A stretch of 7,773 nucleotides of DNA from Anaerolineaceae bacterium (GTDB lineage Bacteria; Chloroflexota; Anaerolineae; Anaerolineales; Anaerolineaceae): positions 337 to 8,109 of the forward strand of contig PMIV01000171.1 of NCBI GenBank assembly GCA_003158355.1. Reading direction: 5' to 3'. The translations under genes and the position numbers were made by a program. A model generated the notes under the pieces. The model saw only the letters and a program-made list of their open reading frames with translations, ran no database searches and had not been told where the DNA came from. Within the stretch, counting starts at the first letter, position 1; every line of letters starts with the position of its first letter. This document shows, one piece after another, positions 1 through 5,833 of this stretch.

Positions 1-1049
1 CCGCCCGATTCTTCACCACCAATTAACACATCTTCATTCATCATGTAATCAGCAATGTGATTAAAGCCAACCGGGGTCTCATGTAATGGTAGGCCATACT
101 TCTTGGCCAGTCGGTCGATCATACGTGTGGTGGAGACCGTACGCACCACCGAGCCGGTCAGGCCGCGTTTTTCAACCAGGTGGCGCAGCGCTAAAGCCAT
201 GATCTTATGCGGGTCAACGAAATTGCCGCGCTCATCCATCGCACCAATACGGTCGGCATCGCCGTCAGTGGCCAATCCAAAGTTCCCCATTCCGGCGCCG
301 ATTGCGCTCATCAGCGGAACCAGGTATTTGGCGATAGGCTCCGGGTGCACTCCGCCAAAACCAGGGTTCATTTCACTGCGAATTTCTTGTATTTCACAGC
401 CGGATCCCTGCAGAATTCCGCGAATCACCCCTCGACCGGAACCATACATCGAATCCACCACAAAGCACTGCGGATGGTCAGCGATGAGGTCAAAATCGAT
501 CAATGTGCGTAAATGGTCATAATACGCGGGGATGGGATTGAATTTGCGGATCAGGTTCAATTCGCGCGCCTTTTCAAAATCCATCAGGTTGGGGCCACGG
601 CCCTGTTGTTCATTGTCATTTAAATAGACTTCCACGCGTCGACATTGTTCGGGCAAGGCCGAATTGCCTAAAGCTGATTTAAGCTTTACGCCGTTATAGC
701 GGGGAGCATTATGTGAAGCTGTAATCATAATGCCGCCGATGGCATGCAGATTTTTGACAGCATAAGAAATCACCGGAGTAGGTGCATCGGATTGAGCCAG
801 GTAAACTGTATAACCATTGGCTGCCAGAATGCGAGCAACTTCTGCGGCATAACGATCCGACAAAAAGCGCGTATCAAAGCCCACTACCATCGTATGTCGA
901 TCCGGGGGAGTCTCGAAGACGGTTCCATTCGTCCATGATTCTGATTGCACAGCATCGGCAATCGCCTGGGCTACCAGGCGCAGATTTTCAAAAGTAAAAC
1001 TATCCGAGATAACTGCTCTCCACCCATCTGTTCCGAAATGAATCGTCAT
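1..1049 (-). CDS. Phosphoglucomutase/phosphomannomutase (alpha-D-phosphohexomutase family), C-terminus beyond the window
   Basis: The enzyme interconverts hexose 1- and 6-phosphates in the cytoplasm through a phosphoserine, supplying sugar 1-phosphates for nucleotide-sugar and polysaccharide synthesis. Visible landmarks are the N-terminal FGTDGWR (residues 5-11), the phosphoserine loop TASHN (110-114, Ser112), the metal loop DGDADR (262-267) and the sugar-binding GGEESG (344-349), where the window ends. Family members are usually about 450-480 residues, so the end of domain 3 and all of domain 4 are missing only because of the window edge. GGEES, rather than the GGEQS typical of GlmM, favours a PGM/PMM; the exact sugar cannot be told. 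The ATG at 1049 is preceded by GGAG with an 8-nt gap and begins right at the conserved N-terminus. The gene lies 66 nt after the DUF389-like gene on the same strand, with a possible weak terminator between. Confidence 0.93.
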   Translation of the reverse strand, partial: MTIHFGTDGWRAVISDSFTFENLRLVAQAIADAVQSESWTNGTVFETPPDRHTMVVGFDTRFLSDRYAAEVARILAANGYTVYLAQSDAPTPVISYAVKNLHAIGGIMITASHNAPRYNGVKLKSALGNSALPEQCRRVEVYLNDNEQQGRGPNLMDFEKARELNLIRKFNPIPAYYDHLRTLIDFDLIADHPQCFVVDSMYGSGRGVIRGILQGSGCEIQEIRSEMNPGFGGVHPEPIAKYLVPLMSAIGAGMGNFGLATDGDADRIGAMDERGNFVDPHKIMALALRHLVEKRGLTGSVVRTVSTTRMIDRLAKKYGLPLHETPVGFNHIADYMMNEDVLIGGEESG

Positions 1050-1074
1050 TATGCAAACTCCAAATTTTAGAATA
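1050..1074 (-). promoter_or_regulatory. Possible promoter -10 and ribosome-binding site of the phosphohexomutase
   Basis: On the minus strand a GGAG (1061-1058) lies 8 nt before the ATG and is a credible Shine-Dalgarno. TATTCT (1074-1069), partly overlapped by TAAAAT (1069-1064), could be a -10 box. I see no convincing -35, so the promoter is tentative while the ribosome-binding site is firmer. Confidence 0.35.
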
Positions 1075-1099
1075 AATGCACGCTTTTTGATAGCGCACA
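1069..1099 (-). terminator. Possible weak intrinsic terminator after the DUF389-like gene
   Basis: Read as minus-strand RNA, UGUGCGCU (1099-1092) pairs with AGCGUGCA (1084-1077) around a 7-nt loop. This gives an 8-bp stem with two G-U wobbles, followed by UUUAUUCU. It sits between the stop at 1116 and the phosphohexomutase start. The U-tract is interrupted, so termination may be partial. The wobbles mean the stem forms only in the minus-strand transcript, which fits the direction of the genes. Confidence 0.4.
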
Positions 1100-1115
1100 G
1101 AAAAAATCAAATGGT

Positions 1116-2357
1116 TTACCACGTAGGGGAAGGTGTGGCCGTCTGAAGCAAACTCTGAAGAATCCAGCCTTCTTGGTTGGTTTCAACGACGCGTATATTG
1201 ACCCAAATCCGGCCGTCAACTTCACTGGTGGATAAAATTTCTACCAGTGTATTCAATTTCAAAAGAGCCAGGTAATCACCGTTGGGCGCTTTTCGCAATC
1301 TCACCCCGTCACCCGTCGAACTGTAGGTATTTGCATACACAGGGGTCGGTTTCGCAGCCAAAGTGGCGGTTGGCGTATCGGTCGGGAAGAGCGTATTGGT
1401 GGGCGTGGCACTCTCACGCACAGTGACTGTTTCGGGAACCGGTGTGAGCGTGGCTGTAGCGGAGGGAACCGCTATGCCGGTAACCAATTCTGTACCGGTG
1501 ACCACTTCTGTGCCAGTGATCAATTTTGCATCGGTCACCTGGACCGTCGCTGTTTTTCCAACGGGGTGCATCTGACTTTGCAAAGCCGTCCCAAAGGCAC
1601 TGTTGGTAAGCAGAGTGTAAAGGGCTGCTGCCAGGAGGATGGACATCAACAGGTAACCAAAAACGGTCGCAGGGCGTATTTTGAGAATTCCCAAAAATAT
1701 GGTCCCGATCAAGATCACCCAGGCTAACCACACGCCTACCACTTCGAGCCCCTGAGGAAACAAGCCGTTGAAGCCGCCGGTCAATCCGAACCCTGCCAAC
1801 CCAATGGGAATATAAATCTCATAGGCAAGCGCAACACTGGCCACCAGCGAGCGGTTTTTGGGCGCTTTGACGGTGATATAAATTGCCAGCAGGATGCCAA
1901 TGGTGAGCAAGATGAAATCCGGCAGGGTAAAATTGACATGATAATGCGCCTGGGTCAATTGCAGCGTGGGAAACAACTTCGAGATCCAACCCCCGAGCGC
2001 GCCGCTGATAAACACTAAAATACAGCCGATGAGCAAGCTGACAAGTGAAGAGAAAAAAAAGTTGATCGAGCCAACCACAGTGGCAAAGCCAAGCCCCACC
2101 ACCGGCGCCATAAATGGAGCCAGCAAAGCGGCCAAAACATAGATAGCCGGGTTATCCAGCAAAATAGCAACAGCCAATACCAAGCCGCACAAAAAAGAAA
2201 ACAGGTAAAAGTCCGCATTCGCCACCAGCCGTTCCGCAAGCTGCGAAATGAACACAGCCCTATCCCCTTTGGTTGTTGGGATAAAGCCGTGATGGCGGCG
2301 CCGGCGGCGTGCCTCACTGATCTGGCTGGTCTGAAAATCTTCGGGCGGTTCGCTCAT
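1116..2357 (-). CDS. DUF389-like seven-helix membrane protein with C-terminal extracytoplasmic SH3b domain
   Basis: A 413-residue integral membrane protein of unknown function. A basic N-terminus (EARRRRRHH, 15-23) precedes about seven hydrophobic segments near 50-67, 71-94, 98-121, 146-163, 170-192, 207-226 and 230-251. The stretch LLDNPAIYVLAALLAPFMAP (66-85) resembles the core of the DUF389 family, in which a helix ending in a conserved Asn-Pro-Ala is followed by Leu-x-Ala-Pro-Leu-Met. Positive charges lie at the N-terminus, the 164-169 loop and near 226-228, predicting N-in and C-out. A Thr/Pro-rich linker (about 265-345) leads to an SH3b-like domain (about 345-405, with GVRLRKAPNG and W398). 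SH3b domains often bind cell-wall or surface ligands, so an envelope-anchored sensor or transporter is conceivable, but this is inference. The start overlaps the HAD stop as ATGA, implying translational coupling. Confidence 0.8.
   Translation of the reverse strand: MSEPPEDFQTSQISEARRRRRHHGFIPTTKGDRAVFISQLAERLVANADFYLFSFLCGLVLAVAILLDNPAIYVLAALLAPFMAPVVGLGFATVVGSINFFFSSLVSLLIGCILVFISGALGGWISKLFPTLQLTQAHYHVNFTLPDFILLTIGILLAIYITVKAPKNRSLVASVALAYEIYIPIGLAGFGLTGGFNGLFPQGLEVVGVWLAWVILIGTIFLGILKIRPATVFGYLLMSILLAAALYTLLTNSAFGTALQSQMHPVGKTATVQVTDAKLITGTEVVTGTELVTGIAVPSATATLTPVPETVTVRESATPTNTLFPTDTPTATLAAKPTPVYANTYSSTGDGVRLRKAPNGDYLALLKLNTLVEILSTSEVDGRIWVNIRVVETNQEGWILQSLLQTATPSPTW
1467..1520 (-). repeat. 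Three in-frame 18-nt tandem units in the linker of the DUF389-like protein
   Basis: Residues 280-297 read ITGTEV, VTGTEL, VTGIAV: three consecutive six-residue units encoded by 18-nt near-repeats. They sit in the extracytoplasmic linker between the last helix and the SH3b domain. The pattern suggests local duplication in a spacer under little sequence constraint. Confidence 0.65.
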
Positions 2358-2824
2358 TGTCTTAAAGTGGCTACAATTCTTAATGGTTTTTGCAATAATT
2401 CAAAGGCTGCGAAAATATCTGGAACTACAAGATCGGCTGCATTCATGGTTTTCACAGCCGTTCCTTCGCGTGATAGGACGCAAATGCCAAGGGCTGCTTT
2501 TTTCAGCATCAAGCCATCATTCGCCCCCTGTCCTATCGCGGCAGTATGCTTCGCGCCCAAGGATCTCAAATAGCGCTCTTTCTGGCGGGCTTCCCGGCCT
2601 GCCTCGATCACTTGCAAATGAACTCCCAAAGCGCTGGCAATCTCCGCTGCAGTGCCGGCAGTATCCGCGCTCAAGAGGTGAAATTCAACGCTGCTTTTTA
2701 AACTGGCGATACCATCAGCCACCCCATTGATCAACTTGCCATCCACACTCAATGTCCCATTGATATCACACAGGACATAAGCAATTTGAATGGAGTTTTG
2801 ACCAGGCAGCTGGTATTCAAGCAT
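2354..2824 (-). CDS. Small HAD-superfamily protein resembling soluble P-type-ATPase-like phosphatases
   Basis: Cytoplasmic HAD-fold protein of 156 residues from the chosen start. Motif I is CDINGTLS, with nucleophile Asp20 and Asn22 where most HAD phosphatases have the acid/base Asp. Motif II is probably Ser52 in LLSAD, Lys82 is a motif III candidate, and motif IV is GQGANDGLMLKKA (98-110), very like the GDGxNDxxxLKxA of P-type ATPases. From memory, this matches the soluble P-type-ATPase-like group (COG4087), which has the same DxNGT motif and lacks membrane helices; a phosphatase is likely but the substrate is unknown. An upstream in-frame GTG at 2842 would add six residues, but it lies inside the predicted promoter spacer, and family members begin close to the LPG strand, so the ATG at 2824 is preferred. 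The gene is coupled by ATGA to the membrane protein downstream. Confidence 0.82.
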   Translation of the reverse strand: MLEYQLPGQNSIQIAYVLCDINGTLSVDGKLINGVADGIASLKSSVEFHLLSADTAGTAAEIASALGVHLQVIEAGREARQKERYLRSLGAKHTAAIGQGANDGLMLKKAALGICVLSREGTAVKTMNAADLVVPDIFAAFELLQKPLRIVATLRQ

Positions 2825-2858
2825 TACCTTATTATAATACACTCGCGGAAGTGCTCAA
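2825..2858 (-). promoter_or_regulatory. Promoter of the HAD/DUF389-like operon, predicted leaderless
   Basis: On the minus strand TTGAGC (2858-2853) is followed by a 16-nt spacer and a perfect TATAAT (2836-2831). Six nucleotides, AAGGTA, then lead to the ATG at 2824. Transcription would start at about the A of the ATG, so the mRNA would have no leader. The nearby AAGG is too close to the ATG to work as a Shine-Dalgarno. Confidence 0.6.
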
Positions 2859-2866
2859 AATGCGGG

Positions 2867-2878
2867 TAAAATAAGCAC
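2867..2878 (+). promoter_or_regulatory. -10 box of the lipoprotein gene, predicted leaderless
   Basis: TAAAAT (2867-2872) is followed by AAGCAC and the ATG at 2879, again a six-nucleotide gap. No good -35 is visible; the expected position, about 2844-2850, lies within the HAD promoter. A TATAAT at 2833-2838 on this strand is an alternative -10 that would give a leader of about 34 nt, also without a clear ribosome-binding site. Confidence 0.45.
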
Positions 2879-3898
2879 ATGTCATTGCGTAAAAAAACCA
2901 TCCCCTTGATCATGATTGGCCTGCTGGCAGCAGTGGTTATTTGCGGTTGCAGTGTTATAAATCGCACCCCAACTGCTACCCCTACAGCTATGGCGACGCC
3001 TGTCCCCCCCACGCCCACCGCGGCTCCTGCCGAGATGGTGTTGGTCAGTACCCAGACCCCTGCGAATGATGCCCTGGTAAAAACCCTCACGGATTTTGCT
3101 GCGGCGAACTCACTGCAATTTCGCACGGTCTCTGCGCTTACCTCGGCGGATATTACTCCATCCACCAAGATCGTGGTTTTTTCTGATGCGCCAACCGATT
3201 TAAACAGCCTGGCCTCAGGTGCATCCGCTACCCAGTTCATATTATTAGGCACAGCCAATTCTGCCAATTTGAGCAATGTAAGCTCCATTACAGCGAACCC
3301 CGCTGACGAAGCCTTCATGGCAGGCTATCTCACCGAGTTGATCGCGATCGACTGGCGCAGTGCAGCCTTACTCCCCAGTGATGGATCCATCGGTACCGGG
3401 TATGCGGACGCTTTTGAAAACGGGGCCCGTTTTGTTTGTGGAAGCTGCACGCCTTTTTATTCTCCTATTGTTAGTTTTCCACAGATGGCCTCTGAACCCG
3501 CCAACAGTCCTAGCACCACCTGGACTGCGGACGCCGGTACTCTGGCGCTAAAATGGTTGAGCGCCGCCTTCATCACTCCATCAGCAGTTTCGGCGGACGT
3601 TACTTCAACACTCACTTCGCGCACCAGCAACACCGGATCGGTTTACTTCATCAGTACAACCGCTGCCCCGCAAGATGGCAGCGTCGCTTGGGTAGCTTTG
3701 TTGGATACTGATTATTCCAGCACTCTGAAAACGATACTGCCCCAGGTTTTGGCCGGTAAGGGCAACCTCAACGCACGAGCCCAGATCACACTAACATCCG
3801 TCAATGCAGACGTGGTCACGCCGGGTAAACAGAATGACTTTAACACTACCGCCGCTGACCTGGCCGCGGATAAAATCAACCCTTCAAGTGTGCAATAA
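2879..3898 (+). CDS. Lipoprotein with BMP/PnrA-like periplasmic-binding fold
   Basis: A 339-residue exported lipoprotein. The N-terminus has RKK, a hydrophobic core and the lipobox ICGC, with Cys24 as the lipidated residue. A Thr/Pro-rich linker (30-51) tethers a globular domain. Within it, NPADEAFMAGYLTELIA followed by GYADAFENGA recalls the Gly-Tyr-Leu and Tyr-x-x-Gly-Phe-x-x-Gly pattern of BMP/PnrA-type type-1 solute-binding proteins, and the C-terminal VNADVVTPGKQ resembles their closing segment. A small-molecule-binding role outside the membrane is therefore plausible, but the ligand is unknown. No ABC permease or ATPase gene is adjacent. Cys187 and Cys190 (CGSC) could form a disulfide or bind metal. 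The gene diverges from the HAD operon across only 54 bp and ends at a bidirectional terminator. Confidence 0.72.
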   Translation: MSLRKKTIPLIMIGLLAAVVICGCSVINRTPTATPTAMATPVPPTPTAAPAEMVLVSTQTPANDALVKTLTDFAAANSLQFRTVSALTSADITPSTKIVVFSDAPTDLNSLASGASATQFILLGTANSANLSNVSSITANPADEAFMAGYLTELIAIDWRSAALLPSDGSIGTGYADAFENGARFVCGSCTPFYSPIVSFPQMASEPANSPSTTWTADAGTLALKWLSAAFITPSAVSADVTSTLTSRTSNTGSVYFISTTAAPQDGSVAWVALLDTDYSSTLKTILPQVLAGKGNLNARAQITLTSVNADVVTPGKQNDFNTTAADLAADKINPSSVQ

Positions 3899-3917
3899 TC
3901 ACCAGATTGTTAAAAAC

Positions 3918-3943
3918 AAAAAGCCGTTTTTACGGCTTTTTTT
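3918..3943. terminator. Bidirectional intrinsic terminator between convergent genes
   Basis: AAAAAGCCGT (3918-3927) pairs with ACGGCTTTTT (3932-3941) around a TTTT loop. T-runs follow on the plus strand, and A-runs precede it (Ts on the minus strand). It lies between the lipoprotein stop (3898) and the sugar transferase stop (3946) and can serve both transcripts. Confidence 0.85.
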
Positions 3944-3945
3944 GA

Positions 3946-4590
3946 TTAAGGAGTGACCTCTTTCTTTTTCTCACCCAGGAACTCGGGCATGGTGGCCTGC
4001 CCCGGGGCGTTGATGGCCTCGCGCCGGAACACCTTATTGATGGTTCGCAGCAAAATCTTGAAATCCAAACCCAGCGACCAGTGATCCACATACCACACAT
4101 CCAAGATGAACTTCTGCTCCCATGAAATGGCGTTGCGCCCGTTCACCTGCGCCCAACCAGTGATCCCCGGCAAGACGTCATGGCGGCGGCTCTGTTCCGC
4201 TGAATAGCGCTCCAGATAAGAGATCAGCAGCGGCCGGGGCCCCACCAGGCTCATTTCCCCGCGCAGCACGTTGAATAATTCCGGCAGTTCGTCCAGGCTG
4301 GCCGAACGCAGAAACTTACCCAGTGCAGTCAGGCGCTGCGCATCGGGCAGCAGCTTGCCTTCAGCATCACGAAGGTCGCGCATGGTGCGAAATTTATAGA
4401 TCATGAATATCTTTGCGTGGAACCCCGGGCGTTTCTGTCCAAAGATCACCGGGCTGCCCAGGCCGATCCAGACGCAGAGCGCCACCAGACCGATCAGGGG
4501 AGACAGCAAGATCAGAGCAGGGATCGTCAAACACAAATCGAAGATCCGCTTTGAAAGCGGTACCGTATGCTTTTGAAAATTACCAGACAT
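3946..4590 (-). CDS. Bacterial sugar transferase (PglC-like monotopic phosphoglycosyl transferase)
   Basis: This enzyme type moves a phospho-sugar from a UDP-sugar to undecaprenyl phosphate at the inner face of the membrane, starting assembly of an exopolysaccharide, O-antigen or glycan. It has 214 residues from the chosen start, the size of the small monotopic class. Features in order are a re-entrant hydrophobic segment (about 16-44), KFRTM (66-70), the catalytic Asp-Glu pair in SLDELPEL (Asp100, Glu101), VGPRPL (116-121) and PGITGWAQVNGRN (141-153). The sugar specificity cannot be read. An in-frame GTG at 4623 would add 11 residues, but it falls in the predicted -35 box, so the ATG at 4590 is favoured. 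No other glycosyltransferase, flippase or polymerase gene is visible nearby, which is unusual for this family. Confidence 0.93.
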   Translation of the reverse strand: MSGNFQKHTVPLSKRIFDLCLTIPALILLSPLIGLVALCVWIGLGSPVIFGQKRPGFHAKIFMIYKFRTMRDLRDAEGKLLPDAQRLTALGKFLRSASLDELPELFNVLRGEMSLVGPRPLLISYLERYSAEQSRRHDVLPGITGWAQVNGRNAISWEQKFILDVWYVDHWSLGLDFKILLRTINKVFRREAINAPGQATMPEFLGEKKKEVTP

Positions 4591-4627
4591 AGAAACCATT
4601 TTACCAAAGAAAAGCCAACCCACTCAA
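4591..4627 (-). promoter_or_regulatory. Promoter of the sugar transferase gene, predicted leaderless
   Basis: On the minus strand TTGAGT (4627-4622), an 18-nt spacer and TAAAAT (4603-4598) are followed by seven nucleotides, GGTTTCT, and the ATG at 4590. The predicted transcription start coincides with the ATG. No Shine-Dalgarno is present upstream. Confidence 0.55.
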
Positions 4628-4638
4628 TTATTGTAAGT

Positions 4639-4697
4639 TATAATAATTTCTGTTCATCTTAACGCTAATATTGATAAAAGAAATCCACCTTAAAGGA
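4639..4697 (+). promoter_or_regulatory. trpS upstream region: possible -10 and ribosome-binding site
   Basis: TATAAT (4639-4644) is a possible -10 without a good -35; TAATAT (4666-4671) is an alternative. AAAGGA (4692-4697) lies 8 nt before the ATG at 4706 and is a credible Shine-Dalgarno. The space between -10 and start is too short for a T-box, and no leader peptide with Trp codons is visible. Confidence 0.4.
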
Positions 4698-4705
4698 TTT
4701 GAGTG

Positions 4706-5698
4706 ATGACAGCAAAAAAAGGAAGAGTTTTTTCGGGGGCACGTCCCACCGGGAAACAACATCTGGGCAATTATTTGGGCGCAATAAAAAATTACGTTCA
4801 ATTGCAGGATGAATACGATTGCGTTTACAGCATCGTCGATATCCATGCCCTGACCACTTTGGAAACTACAGTAAACCTGAAAGAAAACACTCTCGAAATG
4901 GCACTGGATTGGCTGGCTGCCGGGATGGACCCGCAAAAATCCGTGATCTTCATCCAATCTCATGTACCCGAAGTGACCGAACTGCATATCTATCTTTCGA
5001 TGGTAACCCCGGAAGGCAAACTCACTGATTTGCCCACCTTTAAAGATAAAGTTCGTGAAAACCCCAATAATATCAATTATGGTCTGGTTGGCTACCCCGT
5101 CTTGATGGCTGCCGATATTCTTTTATATAAAGCGGATACGGTCCCAGTGGGCATCGATCAGGCACCGCATATCGAGTTTGCGCGCGAGTGTGTGCGTTCC
5201 TTCAATTATCGTTACAACACAAAAGTACTCATCGAGCCGCAGATGAAAGTGACCCAGTATCCCAAGATCATCGGAATCGACGGCGTCAACAAGATGAGCA
5301 AGAGCCTCAATAATGAGATCGAGATCTCTGCCACACCGGAACTCACCCAAAAACGCGTCGTCTCAATGGTCACCGATCCCAACCGCCAGCGCCGCACCGA
5401 CCCCGGCAACCCGGATGTCTGCAATGTCTATTCGCTGCACAAGATCTTTTCCACATCTGACCAGGTGAATATGGTCAACACCGAGTGCCGCCGTGCCGGT
5501 ATTGGCTGCGTGGATTGCAAGAAGATGCTGGCCGAAAACATCAACCAGAACCTGGCTGGCCTTCGTGAAAAACGCAGCCAATTGGCTGCCCATCCCAATG
5601 ATGTCTGGGATATCCTCCACGACGGCGATAAACGCGCCCGCGTCATTGCCGAAGCCACTATGCAGGAAGTACGCAAAGCCATCGGTTTTGCTGAATAA
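4706..5698 (+). CDS. trpS: Tryptophanyl-tRNA synthetase with predicted [4Fe-4S] site
   Basis: Class I aminoacyl-tRNA synthetase of 330 residues, the usual bacterial length; it activates Trp with ATP and charges tRNA-Trp in the cytoplasm. The HIGH-type motif is HLGN (19-22), after GARPTGKQ, and the second signature is KMSKS (196-200). The C-terminal half has Cys239, Cys261, Cys268 and Cys271, spaced C-x21-C-x6-C-x2-C. From memory, the Thermotoga maritima enzyme holds a [4Fe-4S] cluster near the anticodon-binding region through C-x22-C-x6-C-x2-C, so this one probably does too. GTG 4703 and ATG 4706 are adjacent in-frame starts; the ATG is preferred for its spacing from AAAGGA. The gene diverges from the sugar transferase and ends at its own terminator. 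Confidence 0.97.
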   Translation: MTAKKGRVFSGARPTGKQHLGNYLGAIKNYVQLQDEYDCVYSIVDIHALTTLETTVNLKENTLEMALDWLAAGMDPQKSVIFIQSHVPEVTELHIYLSMVTPEGKLTDLPTFKDKVRENPNNINYGLVGYPVLMAADILLYKADTVPVGIDQAPHIEFARECVRSFNYRYNTKVLIEPQMKVTQYPKIIGIDGVNKMSKSLNNEIEISATPELTQKRVVSMVTDPNRQRRTDPGNPDVCNVYSLHKIFSTSDQVNMVNTECRRAGIGCVDCKKMLAENINQNLAGLREKRSQLAAHPNDVWDILHDGDKRARVIAEATMQEVRKAIGFAE

Positions 5699-5727
5699 TT
5701 TTTAAGATTCACTTTTTGTCTTCTAAG

Positions 5728-5762
5728 CTCCGAAATCAACAAACAGATTTCGGAGTTTTTTT
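5728..5762 (+). terminator. Intrinsic terminator of trpS
   Basis: CTCCGAAATC (5728-5737) pairs perfectly with GATTTCGGAG (5746-5755) around an 8-nt loop, followed by seven Ts. It lies 30 nt after the trpS stop and separates trpS from dtd transcription. Confidence 0.92.
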
Positions 5763-5772
5763 CAACTCGAAA

Positions 5773-5788
5773 AATTGGAAATCCAATT
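5773..5788. promoter_or_regulatory. Palindromic operator candidate upstream of dtd
   Basis: AATTGGA-AA-TCCAATT is an inverted repeat with perfect 7-bp arms and a 2-bp centre. It lies just upstream of the dtd -10 box, covering the place where a -35 would be. It has no T-run after it and so does not look like a terminator; a dimeric regulator site is possible. Confidence 0.35.
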
Positions 5789-5794
5789 AATCAG

Positions 5795-5828
5795 TATAAT
5801 TAGAAAAATTAGGGTAATTCTCGGAGAG
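5795..5828 (+). promoter_or_regulatory. dtd -10 box and ribosome-binding site
   Basis: A perfect TATAAT (5795-5800) lies 33 nt before the ATG at 5834, and GGAGAG (5823-5828) is 5 nt before it, giving a normal leader with a Shine-Dalgarno. The nearest -35-like sequence (TTGGAA, 5775-5780) is only 14 nt upstream and inside the palindrome, so the promoter may be weak or need an activator. Confidence 0.55.
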
Positions 5829-5833
5829 AAACA

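Noticed and set aside
103..522. Plus-strand open frame of 139 codons
   Set aside because: It lies opposite the phosphohexomutase, which has clear conserved motifs across the same span; its own translation shows no recognisable domain.
2825..2842. GTG start at 2842 for the HAD protein
   Set aside because: It lies between the predicted -35 and -10 boxes, has no ribosome-binding site, and the extra residues are not part of the conserved N-terminal strand.
2824..3318. Minus-strand open frame of 164 codons opposite the lipoprotein gene
   Set aside because: The plus strand has a lipobox, linker and binding-protein-like motifs there. The minus translation is low-complexity Val/Ala/Gly-rich sequence mirroring the Thr/Pro linker codons, and it runs through the promoter region.
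4591..4623. GTG start at 4623 for the sugar transferase
   Set aside because: It would place the start codon within the predicted -35 box and add a segment not typical of the family; no ribosome-binding site precedes it.
4628..4705. T-box or Trp leader-peptide attenuator before trpS
   Set aside because: The region between the sugar transferase promoter and trpS is under 100 nt, has no terminator/antiterminator pair and no short frame rich in Trp codons.
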